Source of the DNA: Sphingomonadaceae bacterium
GTDB taxonomy: Bacteria; Pseudomonadota; Alphaproteobacteria; Sphingomonadales; Sphingomonadaceae
DNA length: 19,988 bases
Reading direction: 5' to 3'
Assembly (NCBI GenBank): GCA_019454625.1
Contig: JACFNY010000003.1
Coordinates: forward strand, 1 to 19,988
Part shown: positions 7,086-15,314 of the stretch, one piece after another
How the letters are laid out: every line of letters starts with the position of its first letter
Numbering within the stretch: position 1 is the stretch's first letter
Notes under the pieces: model-generated
The model's database searches: none
What the model was told of the DNA's origin: nothing
Seen by the model: only the letters and a program-made list of their open reading frames with translations
Made by a program: the position numbers and the translations under genes

Positions 7086-7904
7086 ATGCGCCTCTGGGCT
7101 TTTTTTGCGATTCTTCTCTCGGGAACGCTGCTTCCGCTTGGCGGCGCGTCGGCAAGCCCGGGGCGCGCCGACCTCGTGGCGCTGACCACCGAGGCGCGGA
7201 TCATCGTCCGCGCGGAGATCACGAAAGCCGCGCGGCTCAGCGAAAAACTGTCTCCCGGCCTCGCCCCCGGCTTCCGCCGCTTCCTGATCACCGCCGAAAT
7301 CAGCAACGTGCTGATCGCGCCCGGATTCGTTCCGAAGGAAATCGAGTATCTGGTCGACATCGGGGCCGATCCGCGCGGACGCACGCCCAAATTGAAGGGG
7401 CTCCCCGTGCTGCTGTTCCTTGCGCCGGGGAGCCGCGAAGCGCAGTTCCAGCTCGTCCGCCCGTGGGCGCAGGTGGACTGGACGGCCGAGCGCGACGCCT
7501 ACGTGCGCGCCGTCGCGGCCGAAGCCGTCACCGCCCCGGATGTGCGCGACATGCGGATTTCCGGGCTCGGGCAGGCGTTCCATGTCCCCGGCAGCCTGCC
7601 GGGCGAATCCGAAAGCCAGATCTTCATCCAGACGAAGGCCGGGAACCCGGTGTCGCTCGTGGTGCTGTCGCGCCCCGGCCAGCCCAAGGCGTTCAGCGTG
7701 GCCACCGGCGACATCATCGACGACGCCGCGGCCGGCGTGAAGGACGGCAGCCTGCTCTGGTATCGGCTCGCCTGCGGTCTGCCGCGCAGCCTTCCCGCCT
7801 CCAGCACCTCGACGCTCGATTCGGCGGACGCCGCCGCCGCGAAGGCGGACTATCGTTTCGTGCTCGATTCGCTCGGCCCCTGCGACCGCGCCTATTCGGA
7901 GTAG
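7086..7904 (+). CDS. Secreted protein of unknown function
   Basis: A 272-residue protein that I do not recognise. I chose the ATG at 7086 because AAGGGA lies about 8 nt upstream and the protein then starts with a signal peptide (MRLWAFFAILLSGTLLPLGG, cleavage near ASA-SP at 24); an upstream GTG would bury that signal. The mature protein looks globular. It has ITAEISNVLIAPGFVPKEIEYLVD followed by RGTPKLKGLPVLLFL-like beta segments, a pattern seen in exported proteins that carry a 'cost of capital' style beta-sandwich, but I cannot name a family. Two late cysteines (LACGLP and LGPCDR) may pair. Its last 13 bases overlap the convergent folB gene. Confidence 0.75.
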   Translation: MRLWAFFAILLSGTLLPLGGASASPGRADLVALTTEARIIVRAEITKAARLSEKLSPGLAPGFRRFLITAEISNVLIAPGFVPKEIEYLVDIGADPRGRTPKLKGLPVLLFLAPGSREAQFQLVRPWAQVDWTAERDAYVRAVAAEAVTAPDVRDMRISGLGQAFHVPGSLPGESESQIFIQTKAGNPVSLVVLSRPGQPKAFSVATGDIIDDAAAGVKDGSLLWYRLACGLPRSLPASSTSTLDSADAAAAKADYRFVLDSLGPCDRAYSE

Positions 7905-8305
7905 CCGGGCGGCAGCGACGACAGCTCGACGCCCACGAAATCGCAGTCGGGATAGATGTCGGGCTTTGCGGTCGCGACGCGCAGCGCCAGCACGCCCTTG
8001 CGCGCCGCGATGATGTCGTAGACCGCGCGGCAGAAGGTTTCCTGCAGGTTGAAGCGCCGCGCCGCCGCCAGCGTCTTCACGGTCTCGCGCAGGAAATCGT
8101 AGTTCCACGCGCTCTTCACCTGATCGTCGGTGGGGAAAGACGCTTCGTCCACCCAGATGTCGACATCGACGCGCAGCCGCTGCGGCGCGCCGACCTCGAA
8201 GCTGTGGAAGCCGATGTCGACGAGCAGTTCGTAGCCGTGAAGCCGAATCCGCCGCGCCTTCGGCGCAAGCGCCTCGGGGACGAGGCCGCGCGGTGCGGGG
8301 CTCAT
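7892..8305 (-). CDS. folB: Dihydroneopterin aldolase (FolB-type)
   Basis: A 137-residue FolB/FolX-fold protein, which cleaves or epimerises dihydroneopterin in folate or monapterin synthesis. Family landmarks in order: YELLVDIGFHSFEVGAPQRL with E37, the NYDFL segment with Y69, LQETFCRAVYDII with E89, and RVATAKPDIYPDCDFVGVEL with K114. About 20 N-terminal residues precede the usual FolB start. The ATG overlaps the stop of the upstream pteridine-reductase-like gene (ATGA), so the pair is translationally coupled. GAGGG lies in front. The 3' end overlaps the convergent secreted-protein gene by 13 bp. Whether it is FolB (aldolase) or FolX-like (epimerase) cannot be settled from sequence alone. 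Confidence 0.82.
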   Translation of the reverse strand: MSPAPRGLVPEALAPKARRIRLHGYELLVDIGFHSFEVGAPQRLRVDVDIWVDEASFPTDDQVKSAWNYDFLRETVKTLAAARRFNLQETFCRAVYDIIAARKGVLALRVATAKPDIYPDCDFVGVELSSLPPGYSE

Positions 8306-9081
8306 GCGCCCTCTCCCACCATGAAGGCGACGTCGCGCGGCATACCGAGCATGTGCTGCCCCGCATCGAGCACGATCACCTGGCCGGTGATCGTCGGAAG
8401 CGCGATCAAATATTGCATCGTCATGACAACATGCTCCACCAGCACGCCGCGCCGCAGCGGGTTATACACATGCGCGCGCTCGAAGTTCTCCCGCGTCTGC
8501 GGGCCGCTGACCAGCGTCACCGAGGGCGCGATGCCGTTCACGCGGATGTTGGGGGCAAGCGCCCGCGCCTGAAGTTCGGTGAGCCCGGCAAGGCCGAGCT
8601 TGCTCACCGTGTAGGTGTAGAAATCGGGGTTCGGTGCGGCGACCTTGGCGTCGAGCAGGTTGAGCACGAGGCCGCTCCGCCCCGCGCAGCGCGCCGCGAA
8701 CTGCTGCGTCAGCAGCGCCGGCGCACGCAGGTTGACGTCGATCTGCGCGTCCCACTGCGCCGCTTCGAAGTCCGCCTGCGTGTCGTAGCGGAACACGGAC
8801 GCGTTGTTGATGAGCAAGGAAACCGGCGGATTTCCGGGCTTCAGCCGGTCGAACAGCGTGCGGCACGAGTCCGCGTCGGCAAGGTCCGCGCGCACGATCG
8901 AGGCGCTGCCGCCGCCCGCCCCGATTTCGGCTGCGAGCGCTTCCGCCTCGGCCACCGATTCGTTGCAGTGGATGTGGACGTGCCAGCCGTCCGCCGCGAG
9001 CGCGCGCGTCAGCGCGGCGCCGATGCGCTTCGCACCGCCGGTGACCAGCGCGCTTGCGGGACTGCCGAACTCGGGTGTCAT
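8302..9081 (-). CDS. Pteridine reductase-type SDR (FolM-like dihydromonapterin/dihydrofolate reductase)
   Basis: A 259-residue SDR. The nucleotide motif is TGGAKRIG (14-21), the TGxxxRIG form typical of pteridine reductases (FolM, PTR1). The usual catalytic serine is replaced by aspartate: D144, Y157, K161. The 13- and 4-residue spacing equals that of Leishmania PTR1 (D181, Y194, K198). NNAS replaces NNAG at 92-95, also usual in this group. Its product would be a reduced pterin or folate, and the coupled downstream folB supports that. I chose the ATG at 9079-9081; a TTG 36 bp upstream is possible but less likely. Its close match to FolM is by motif, not by alignment. Confidence 0.83.
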   Translation of the reverse strand: MTPEFGSPASALVTGGAKRIGAALTRALAADGWHVHIHCNESVAEAEALAAEIGAGGGSASIVRADLADADSCRTLFDRLKPGNPPVSLLINNASVFRYDTQADFEAAQWDAQIDVNLRAPALLTQQFAARCAGRSGLVLNLLDAKVAAPNPDFYTYTVSKLGLAGLTELQARALAPNIRVNGIAPSVTLVSGPQTRENFERAHVYNPLRRGVLVEHVVMTMQYLIALPTITGQVIVLDAGQHMLGMPRDVAFMVGEGA

Positions 9082-9188
9082 CGGCGAGCGCTTACCCGCC
9101 GGCGTTTCAACGGGCAAGCCGCTGCCCGTTTTTTCGGCAGCCGGGGCGCGTCAGTGCCAGCGCGGCACCGCGCCATATGTCCAGAGAC

Positions 9189-9197
9189 TTATCCACA
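9189..9197 (+). promoter_or_regulatory. Single consensus DnaA box upstream of uvrC
   Basis: TTATCCACA is a perfect match to the consensus DnaA-binding 9-mer, about 70 bp upstream of uvrC in the folM/uvrC divergent gap. There is only one copy and no AT-rich unwinding region, so this is not an origin. It may be regulatory or chance. Confidence 0.25.
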
Positions 9198-9264
9198 GAC
9201 TCCGGGGACAAGTCATTTCCGTGACAGTTGAGAGGCCCGCCTCCCTCGCCTACATCTGAAGGCG

Positions 9265-11184
9265 ATGGCTGATCCCCCGCAGTTTGTTCGCTTTTCCGAG
9301 GAGCAGGCGACTTTCGCCGTGCGCGGGCGCGACACGCCCGATCTCGATGCGGGCGTGTCGGCGATCCGCAACGTGCTGAAGACGCTTCCGGTGCGGCCGG
9401 GTGTCTACCGGATGCTCGATGCGGGCGGCGACGTGCTCTACGTCGGCAAGGCGCGCAGCCTGAAAAACCGCGTCACCAACTACACGCAGGTCGCGCGGCT
9501 GCCGAAGCGGTTGCAGCGCATGGTGTCGCTGACGCGCGCCATGACCATCGTCACCACGGCGAGCGAGGCCGAGGCGCTGCTGCTCGAAGCGCAGCTCATC
9601 AAGCGCTTCCGGCCCGCGTTCAACGTGCTGCTGCGCGACGACAAGAGCTTCCCCTTCATCTTCCTGGGCGAAGACCACGCCTACCCGCGCATCTCCAAGC
9701 ATCGCGGCGCCCGCAAGGGCAAGGGCGTCTACTTCGGCCCCGTCGCCAGCGCGGGCGCGGTCAACCGCACGCTGAACGCGCTCCAGAAGGTCTTCCTGCT
9801 CAGAAGCTGCTCGGACAGCTTCATGGCGAATCGCGCCCGCCCCTGCCTCCTGTTCCAGATTCGCCGCTGCTCGGCGCCGTGCGTCGACCGCATCGACGCG
9901 GCGGGCTACGCCGAGCTCGTCGCCGACGCGAAGGACTTTCTCGACGGCAAGAGCCAGTCGGTGCAGCGCAAGCTCGGCGAGGCCATGCAGGCGGCAGCGG
10001 AACGTCAGGACTACGAGCTTGCCGCCGTCTACCGCGACCGACTGCGCGCGCTCACCTTCATTCAGGGGCAGACCGGCACCGCCGAGGGCGTGAAGGACGT
10101 CGACGTCATCGCGCTCGCCGAGAAGGCCGGCCAGTTCTCGATACAAGCGTTCTTCATCCGCGGCGGCCAGAACTGGGGCCACCGCGCGTTCTTCCCGAAG
10201 AACACGGCGGGCAGCACGCCCGAGGAGGTGCTGGGGAGCTTCATCGTCCAGTTCTACGAGGACATGCCGCTGCCGCCGGAGATCCTCGTCGACCGCCTGC
10301 CAGCCGAATGCGAGCTGATCGCCGAGGCGCTCTCCAGCCGCGGTCCGCGCAAGGTGGCGATCCGCCGGCCGCAGCGCGGCGCGCTGAGGCGCCTCGTTGA
10401 TCAGGCCGCGCGCAACGCCGTCGAGGCGCTCGACCGCAACCTCGCCGAGGGCGCCACGCAGGCGAAACTGCTCGGCGAACTCGCCGACATCTTCGAGCTG
10501 CCGGAACCGCCGCGCCGCATCGAGGTCTACGACAACAGCCACATTCAGGGCTCGAACGCCGGCGGCGCCATGATCGTGGCGGGGCCGGAGGGCTTCCTCA
10601 AGAACAGCTACCGCAAGTTCAACATCAGGGACGACGCGATCACGCCCGGCGACGACTTCGGCATGATGCGCCACGTGCTCGGCCGCCGCTTCGCCCGGCT
10701 CGGCAAGGAAGACCCCGACCGCAAGGGCTCCGACTGGCCCGACCTCGTGCTCATCGACGGCGGCAAGGGGCAGCTTTCCGCCGCGATGGACATCCTCGCC
10801 GAGCAGGGCATCGACGACGTGACGCTCGTCGGCGTCGCCAAGGGGCCGGACAGGAACGCCGGCCGCGAGGTCTTTCATCTGATGGACGGCCGCGAGCTCA
10901 CCCTGCCCACGAACAGCCCGGTGCTGTTCTACCTCCAGCGCCTGCGCGACGAGGCGCACCGCTTCGTCATCGGTGCGCACCGCGCCAAGCGCAGCAAGGC
11001 GATCGCCGCCAATCCGCTCGACGACGTGCCCGGCATCGGCCCGGCGCGGAAGCGCGCGCTCCTCATGCACTTCGGCACGGCGAAGGCCGTGCGCTCGGCC
11101 GCGCTCGAATCGCTGATGGCCGCGCCCGGCATCTCGAAGACGATGGCCGAGACGATCTACGACCACTTCCATCCGCGCGGATAA
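9265..11184 (+). CDS. uvrC: UvrABC excinuclease subunit C
   Basis: A 639-residue UvrC, which makes both incisions in nucleotide excision repair. Domains in order: GIY-YIG nuclease (PGVY 45-48, YVGKARS 59-65), which cuts 3' of the lesion; four cysteines C182, C194, C202, C206, spaced 12, 8 and 4 as in the iron-sulfur-binding set of E. coli UvrC; a UVR domain (about 235-270) for UvrB contact; an RNase-H-like 5' nuclease with D423 in YDNSHIQG, D498 in LIDGGKGQ and H565; and tandem helix-hairpin-helix motifs (about 586-630). About 30 extra N-terminal residues are common in alphaproteobacteria. pgsA, often its direct neighbour, is 4.1 kb downstream here. Confidence 0.97.
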   Translation: MADPPQFVRFSEEQATFAVRGRDTPDLDAGVSAIRNVLKTLPVRPGVYRMLDAGGDVLYVGKARSLKNRVTNYTQVARLPKRLQRMVSLTRAMTIVTTASEAEALLLEAQLIKRFRPAFNVLLRDDKSFPFIFLGEDHAYPRISKHRGARKGKGVYFGPVASAGAVNRTLNALQKVFLLRSCSDSFMANRARPCLLFQIRRCSAPCVDRIDAAGYAELVADAKDFLDGKSQSVQRKLGEAMQAAAERQDYELAAVYRDRLRALTFIQGQTGTAEGVKDVDVIALAEKAGQFSIQAFFIRGGQNWGHRAFFPKNTAGSTPEEVLGSFIVQFYEDMPLPPEILVDRLPAECELIAEALSSRGPRKVAIRRPQRGALRRLVDQAARNAVEALDRNLAEGATQAKLLGELADIFELPEPPRRIEVYDNSHIQGSNAGGAMIVAGPEGFLKNSYRKFNIRDDAITPGDDFGMMRHVLGRRFARLGKEDPDRKGSDWPDLVLIDGGKGQLSAAMDILAEQGIDDVTLVGVAKGPDRNAGREVFHLMDGRELTLPTNSPVLFYLQRLRDEAHRFVIGAHRAKRSKAIAANPLDDVPGIGPARKRALLMHFGTAKAVRSAALESLMAAPGISKTMAETIYDHFHPRG

Positions 11185-11236
11185 GGATTAACGTCGAGCG
11201 CGACTCGAATCGGGCCTTTCGGGGAGGGACCGCCGC

Positions 11237-11929
11237 ATGATGAAGCTCTACACGGCTGCGACGCCCAACGGCTACAAGGCCTCGGTCGCGCTCGAGGAAA
11301 TGGGCTTCGACTACGAATTCGAGAAGATCGACCTCACCGCCAGTGTGCAGAAGCAGGACTGGTTCCTCGAGATCAACCCCAACGGCCGCATCCCCGCGCT
11401 CGTCCACGACGGTTTCCCGATCTTCGAATCGGGCGCGATCATGCTCTACCTCGCCCGGCTCTCCGGCAGGTTCTACGGCACCGACGCGAAGTCGCAGAGC
11501 CGCGTCGAGCAATGGCTGATGTTCCAGATGAGCGGGATCGGCCCGATGATGGGGCAGGCGAACGTCTTCTACCGCTACTTCCCGGAAAAGATCCAGCCCG
11601 CCATCGACCGCTACCAGAACGAGGGCCGCCGCCTGTTCGAGGTGCTGGAACGCCGGCTTTCGCGCACCGAGTACCTCGCCGGAGACTATTCGATCGCCGA
11701 CATGGCGAACTGGTGCTGGGTGCGCACGCACAAGTGGTCGGGCATCTCCATCGACGGCCTGCCGAACGTCCAGCGCTGGCTGGAGGCCATCATGGCCCGC
11801 CCCGGCGTGCAGAAGGGCATCACTGTGCCCGAGGACATGCGCGTGCGAATCCGGGACGACGACGAGGATTCGGCGAAGGCCTTCGCCGAGCAGGCACGCA
11901 AGATCGTGGTGACGGGCAAGCCCGCCTGA
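11237..11929 (+). CDS. Glutathione S-transferase (Nu/YfcG-like)
   Basis: A 230-residue cytosolic GST. The N-terminal thioredoxin-like domain starts [20 protein letters not shown], with TPNG (9-12) where many GSTs have their active Ser, Cys or Tyr, a feature of the YfcG/YghU (Nu) group. It continues with [12 protein letters not shown] (glutathione-binding cis-proline P53) and [10 protein letters not shown] (64-73). The helical C-terminal domain has [15 protein letters not shown], the usual N-capping motif. A strong GGGGAGGGA site precedes the ATG. The following MAPEG gene starts 26 bp later, so the two probably share a transcript and a glutathione-linked role. Some Nu-class members act as disulfide-bond reductases; which activity holds here is open. 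Confidence 0.9.
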   Translation: MMKLYTAATPNGYKASVALEEMGFDYEFEKIDLTASVQKQDWFLEINPNGRIPALVHDGFPIFESGAIMLYLARLSGRFYGTDAKSQSRVEQWLMFQMSGIGPMMGQANVFYRYFPEKIQPAIDRYQNEGRRLFEVLERRLSRTEYLAGDYSIADMANWCWVRTHKWSGISIDGLPNVQRWLEAIMARPGVQKGITVPEDMRVRIRDDDEDSAKAFAEQARKIVVTGKPA

Positions 11930-11955
11930 TCGCCTTCAAAGGGGGAGGGAAACTC

Positions 11956-12351
11956 ATGCAGATGTACCCGCTGACGCTGATCGGCACGCTGGCGGCGCTT
12001 GCCGTCTATGTTTGGGCGTCGATCGCGGTCGGGCAGGCGCGCGGCAAGTTCGGCGTCAAGGCGCCCGCCACCACCGGCCATCCCGAGTTCGAGCGCGCCT
12101 TCCGCGCCCACCAGAACACGATGGAGCAGCTCGTGCTGTTCCTGCCGCTGGTCTGGATCGTGGCGACGCTGTTCGGCGACCTCTGGGGCGGCCTCTATGC
12201 GCTGGCGTGGGTGGTGGGCCGCATCGCCTATGTGATCGGCTACATCAAGGACGCCGAAAAGCGCGGCGCGGGCTTCCTCATCTCCGGCCTCACGAGCCTC
12301 GCGGCGCTCGTCGGCGCCGTCGTGGCGGTGGTGATCGACCTCGTCCGCTAG
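11956..12351 (+). CDS. MAPEG family membrane protein
   Basis: A 131-residue integral membrane protein with about four helices (roughly 5-25, 58-75, 78-97, 108-128). The segment PEFERAFRAHQNTMEQLVLF carries the E/R/N/E signature of MAPEG proteins (membrane-associated proteins in eicosanoid and glutathione metabolism). The start is an ATG at 11956, preceded by GGGGGAGGG. MAPEG enzymes use glutathione at the membrane interface, and the gene directly follows a soluble GST, so a shared role in peroxide or electrophile detoxification is plausible. The exact reaction cannot be read from the sequence. Confidence 0.9.
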   Translation: MQMYPLTLIGTLAALAVYVWASIAVGQARGKFGVKAPATTGHPEFERAFRAHQNTMEQLVLFLPLVWIVATLFGDLWGGLYALAWVVGRIAYVIGYIKDAEKRGAGFLISGLTSLAALVGAVVAVVIDLVR

Positions 12352-12391
12352 GCGCGGTTTCGATTTTTCGGTTCCAAAATCTGCACTACGG

Positions 12392-12397
12392 TATAAT
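12392..12397 (+). promoter_or_regulatory. Candidate -10 box (TATAAT) upstream of the flavoprotein gene
   Basis: A perfect TATAAT stands out in GC-rich surroundings, 57 bp upstream of the flavoprotein ATG. No good -35 hexamer lies at normal spacing, so the promoter may depend on an activator. It suggests that the flavoprotein gene has its own transcript, separate from the GST-MAPEG pair. Confidence 0.4.
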
Positions 12398-12454
12398 AAT
12401 TCCTCGGACACGCTTGCCGCCGATGACGGCTGCGGCGCGATCGGGGAGGTGCGG

Positions 12455-14095
12455 ATGCAGGAATTCGATGTCGTCGTGCTGGGTACGGGCGCGGCCGGGC
12501 TGACCGCCGCGATCACGGCGCACGAGCAAGGCGCACGTGTTGGCATATTCGAGAAATCGGACCGTGTCGGCGGCACCACGGCTTGGTCGGGCGGCCAGAT
12601 CTGGATACCTAACAATCCGCACCAGATCGCGGCGGGCAAGACCGACAGCCGCGAGGAGGCGCTCACCTATCTCGGCGCACTGTCGCACGGCCTGATCCCG
12701 GACGACATCGCCGCCGCGTTCGTCGATTCCGGCGCCGAGATGGTGCGCTTTCTGGAAGAGCGCACGCCCGTTCGCTTCTACAGCGTCAGCGAATTCCCCG
12801 ATTACCATCCCGAGCTGCCGGGCGGAAAACCGGAGGGCGGCCGCACGCTCGAATGCCCGCCCTACCCGTTCGGCGACCTCGGCGCATGGAAGGACCGCGT
12901 CGAGGTCTCGCCCTATTTTCCGGATTATCACATCGCGGTCGGCGAAACGACGTTGGGCCAGCCCGTCCCGGTGCCGATGCCTGCCGCAGAAAAGCAGCGC
13001 CGCATCGACAACGACGAACGCGGCCTCGGCCATTCGGTGATCGGGCGGCTGCTGCGCGGCTGCCTCGATCGCGGCATCGAACCCGAGACCGGACACCGCG
13101 CCATCGGGCTCGTCATGGACGGCGGCCGTGTCGCCGGCGTGGTTCTGGAAACCGCCTCGGGACGAACGGAGGTCCGCACGCCCAACGTGATCCTCGCCAC
13201 CGGTGGCTTCGAATGGGATGCGGACCTCGTGCGCGCGTTCCTGCGCGGGCCGATGACGCATCCCGTGTCCGTTCCCACCAACACCGGCGACGGCCTCAAG
13301 ATGGCGATGCGCGCGGGCGCGATGCTCGGCAACATGCGCGAGGCATGGTGGGCGCCGGTGATCGAGGTTCCCGAAACATTGGTGTCGATGAAGCGGCAAC
13401 TGATCAGTTCGGGCCGCACCCTGCCCGGCACGATCATCGTGAATGCAGACGGCAAGCGCTTCCTCAACGAGGCCGCGAACTACAACGCCGCGGGCGCGGC
13501 GTTCCACGAGCAGGACACGGCGACGTCCTCATACAGGAACCTGCCCGCGTGGGTCATTTTCAACCAGGACTTCTACGACAAGTACGGGTTCGGCGGCGGG
13601 CTGCGCACCGAATATGCCGCCGGACAGCGCGCACCCGACTGGATCGCCTACGGCGAGACGCTGCACGCGCTCGCCGACCGTCTCGGCATCCCCGGAGACG
13701 CCCTCGCAGCGACCGTCGAGCGGTTCAACACGATGGTCCGCGCGGGCGCCGACGAGGATTTCCGCCGCGGTGAGAGCGCGCACGACCGCTGGTGGGGCGA
13801 CCCCGCGTTCAAGGGGCAGAAGCGTGGCACGCTGGGGCCGATCGAGGGCGGGCCCTACTATGCGGTCGAGCTCAAGTGCGGCGCCCTCGGCACCAAGGGC
13901 GGCCCGCAGACCGACGCCGACGCACGCGTCGTCGACCTCGACGGCAATGTCATCGAAGGTCTCTACGCGGCGGGCAACGTCATGGCATCGCCGATGGGCA
14001 TGACCTATGGCGGCGCGGGCGGCACGCTTGGGCCGGCGATGGTATTCGGCTATCGCGCCGGGCGGCACGCCGGGCGCCACAACGCGGTGAGATAG
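12455..14095 (+). CDS. FAD-dependent oxidoreductase, 3-ketosteroid-delta1-dehydrogenase-like
   Basis: A 546-residue flavoprotein of the fumarate reductase/KstD family. FAD binding is shown by GTGAAG (10-15), E33 and GGTTAWSGG (39-47), plus ILATGGF (247-253). Candidate equivalents of the KstD catalytic residues (Rhodococcus KstD1 Y119, Y318, Y487, G491) are Y117 in FPDYHPELPGG, Y344 in GKRFLNEAANY, and Y518 with G522 in MTYGGAGGTLGPAMVFGYRA. The Y-to-G spacing of four is exact. The likely reaction is delta-1 dehydrogenation of a steroid or similar cyclic ketone. No other steroid-catabolism gene is in the window, so the substrate is uncertain. GGGAGG lies 5 nt before the ATG. Confidence 0.82.
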   Translation: MQEFDVVVLGTGAAGLTAAITAHEQGARVGIFEKSDRVGGTTAWSGGQIWIPNNPHQIAAGKTDSREEALTYLGALSHGLIPDDIAAAFVDSGAEMVRFLEERTPVRFYSVSEFPDYHPELPGGKPEGGRTLECPPYPFGDLGAWKDRVEVSPYFPDYHIAVGETTLGQPVPVPMPAAEKQRRIDNDERGLGHSVIGRLLRGCLDRGIEPETGHRAIGLVMDGGRVAGVVLETASGRTEVRTPNVILATGGFEWDADLVRAFLRGPMTHPVSVPTNTGDGLKMAMRAGAMLGNMREAWWAPVIEVPETLVSMKRQLISSGRTLPGTIIVNADGKRFLNEAANYNAAGAAFHEQDTATSSYRNLPAWVIFNQDFYDKYGFGGGLRTEYAAGQRAPDWIAYGETLHALADRLGIPGDALAATVERFNTMVRAGADEDFRRGESAHDRWWGDPAFKGQKRGTLGPIEGGPYYAVELKCGALGTKGGPQTDADARVVDLDGNVIEGLYAAGNVMASPMGMTYGGAGGTLGPAMVFGYRAGRHAGRHNAVR

Positions 14096-14109
14096 CGTGT
14101 GGCGCAGGC

Positions 14110-14592
14110 TCAGCCCCCGCCGCAGCGCTTCAGGAAATCCCCGATCATCGCCTTGTCGGGACGGGCGTGGAGGGTCATCGCCGTCCCCTGCCCGGCCAGC
14201 GTCACGGCCTTGCCGGCCCAGTCGCGCACGAACGCAGGCGGCAGGCTGGCGCGGGCGACGACCATCATCTCGCCCGTATGAGAGTATTGCACGGACGCCA
14301 TCAGCGACGTGAGCCGGCTCGGCGGCCCGACGATGAGCTCTGTGCGCGTGCCCTCGGCGACCGACAGGCTCGAATCCGCGGTGAAGAAGGCAAGTTCGAA
14401 CACCTTCGCATCCCGGTCGCACACCGCGAACAGGTCGACATCGTCGCTGTTCGGCACGCCGTAGACGAGCTTCACGGCATTGCCTTCGGACGGTTCGGCG
14501 TCGAAGATCGCCCAGCCGCGATTGTAGGTCGGCGGCCGCGTCGCGCAGGCCGCGACGAGCAGCAGCATCGCAAGCGCGGCGACGCGCTTCAT
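14110..14592 (-). CDS. Putative lipoprotein
   Basis: A 160-residue exported protein with a lipobox: MKRVAALAMLLLVAAC, lipidated at C16, followed by ATRPP, which points to outer-membrane sorting. The rest has short beta-rich stretches such as VKLVYGVPNSDDVDLFAVCD and MASVQYSHTGEMMVVARASL, and a C-terminal MIGDFLKRCGGG. C43-region and C-terminal cysteines may pair. I do not recognise a named family. The ATG overlaps the stop of the nitroreductase gene upstream (ATGA), so the two are coupled in translation. The 3' end lies 14 bp from the convergent flavoprotein gene. Confidence 0.78.
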   Translation of the reverse strand: MKRVAALAMLLLVAACATRPPTYNRGWAIFDAEPSEGNAVKLVYGVPNSDDVDLFAVCDRDAKVFELAFFTADSSLSVAEGTRTELIVGPPSRLTSLMASVQYSHTGEMMVVARASLPPAFVRDWAGKAVTLAGQGTAMTLHARPDKAMIGDFLKRCGGG

Positions 14593-15260
14593 AAGCCGCG
14601 GAACTCCGCGAACTCGGCAAGCGGGGCACGCTTCGCGTACAGCTTGTTGGCGGGATCGTCGGAGTCCTTCCAGCCGATCGCCATGCCGGTGAACAGCATC
14701 CACGCCTCCGGCGCGTCGAGGAACGCCCCGATCGTCTTGGGATATATCGCCCAGCACTCCTGCGGGCAGGAATCGAGCCCCGCCTCGCGCAGCAGCAGCA
14801 TGACGTTCTCGAGATACATGCCGAGGTCGGACCATTGCGGCGGCCCCATCGTGCGGCTGACGTAGCAGAACAAGGCAACCGGCGCGCCGAAGAACATGAA
14901 ATTACGGGCGAACCAGCGTCGGCGCGCCTCCCTGTCCTCGCGCGGGATGCCGATATGGCCGTACATCTCCTCGCCGACCTGAAAGCGCCGCGCGGCGTAG
15001 GGCTCGCCGAGGGCCTTCGGGTAGATGTCGTACTCCATCTCCTCGCCGCGTGGCGCCTCGACGATCCGCTTCGCCATGATCTCCTTCAGCCTCGTCAGTT
15101 CGTCGCCGCCGACGACATAGATGTGCCACGGCTGCAAATTGCCCCCCGAAGGCGCGCGCGCCGCCTTTCCGATGATCTCGCGCAGCAGCGCCGGATCGAC
15201 GGGGCGGTCGAGGAAGCCGCGCACCGAGCGGCGGGTTGCAATCGCTTCACTGACGTCCAC
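14589..15260 (-). CDS. Nitroreductase family flavoprotein
   Basis: A 223-residue FMN-dependent oxidoreductase. RRSVRGFLDRPVD (10-22) gives the FMN-phosphate-binding arginine/serine set. APSGGNLQPWHIYVV (36-50) and the late LLLREAGLDSCPQECWAIY are typical nitroreductase motifs. Such enzymes reduce nitro compounds, quinones or enoates with NAD(P)H. I chose the GTG at 15258-15260 because GGGGG lies 5 nt upstream and the protein then starts 'DVSEAIATRRS', as in relatives. ATGs at 15278 and 15293 are alternatives without a ribosome-binding site. It is coupled to the lipoprotein gene and divergent from pgsA, with only a short shared promoter gap. Confidence 0.87.
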   Translation of the reverse strand: MDVSEAIATRRSVRGFLDRPVDPALLREIIGKAARAPSGGNLQPWHIYVVGGDELTRLKEIMAKRIVEAPRGEEMEYDIYPKALGEPYAARRFQVGEEMYGHIGIPREDREARRRWFARNFMFFGAPVALFCYVSRTMGPPQWSDLGMYLENVMLLLREAGLDSCPQECWAIYPKTIGAFLDAPEAWMLFTGMAIGWKDSDDPANKLYAKRAPLAEFAEFRGL

Positions 15261-15314
15261 TTCATCCCCCAAAGCCATGTTGAGCACGCGCATACGATAG
15301 CCTAACGTCCGCCC

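Noticed and set aside
9250..11172. 640-codon minus-strand open frame opposite uvrC
   Set aside because: It mirrors uvrC, which has full domain evidence. The translation is arginine-, glutamate- and valine-rich with no family motifs, as expected for an antisense frame in GC-rich DNA.
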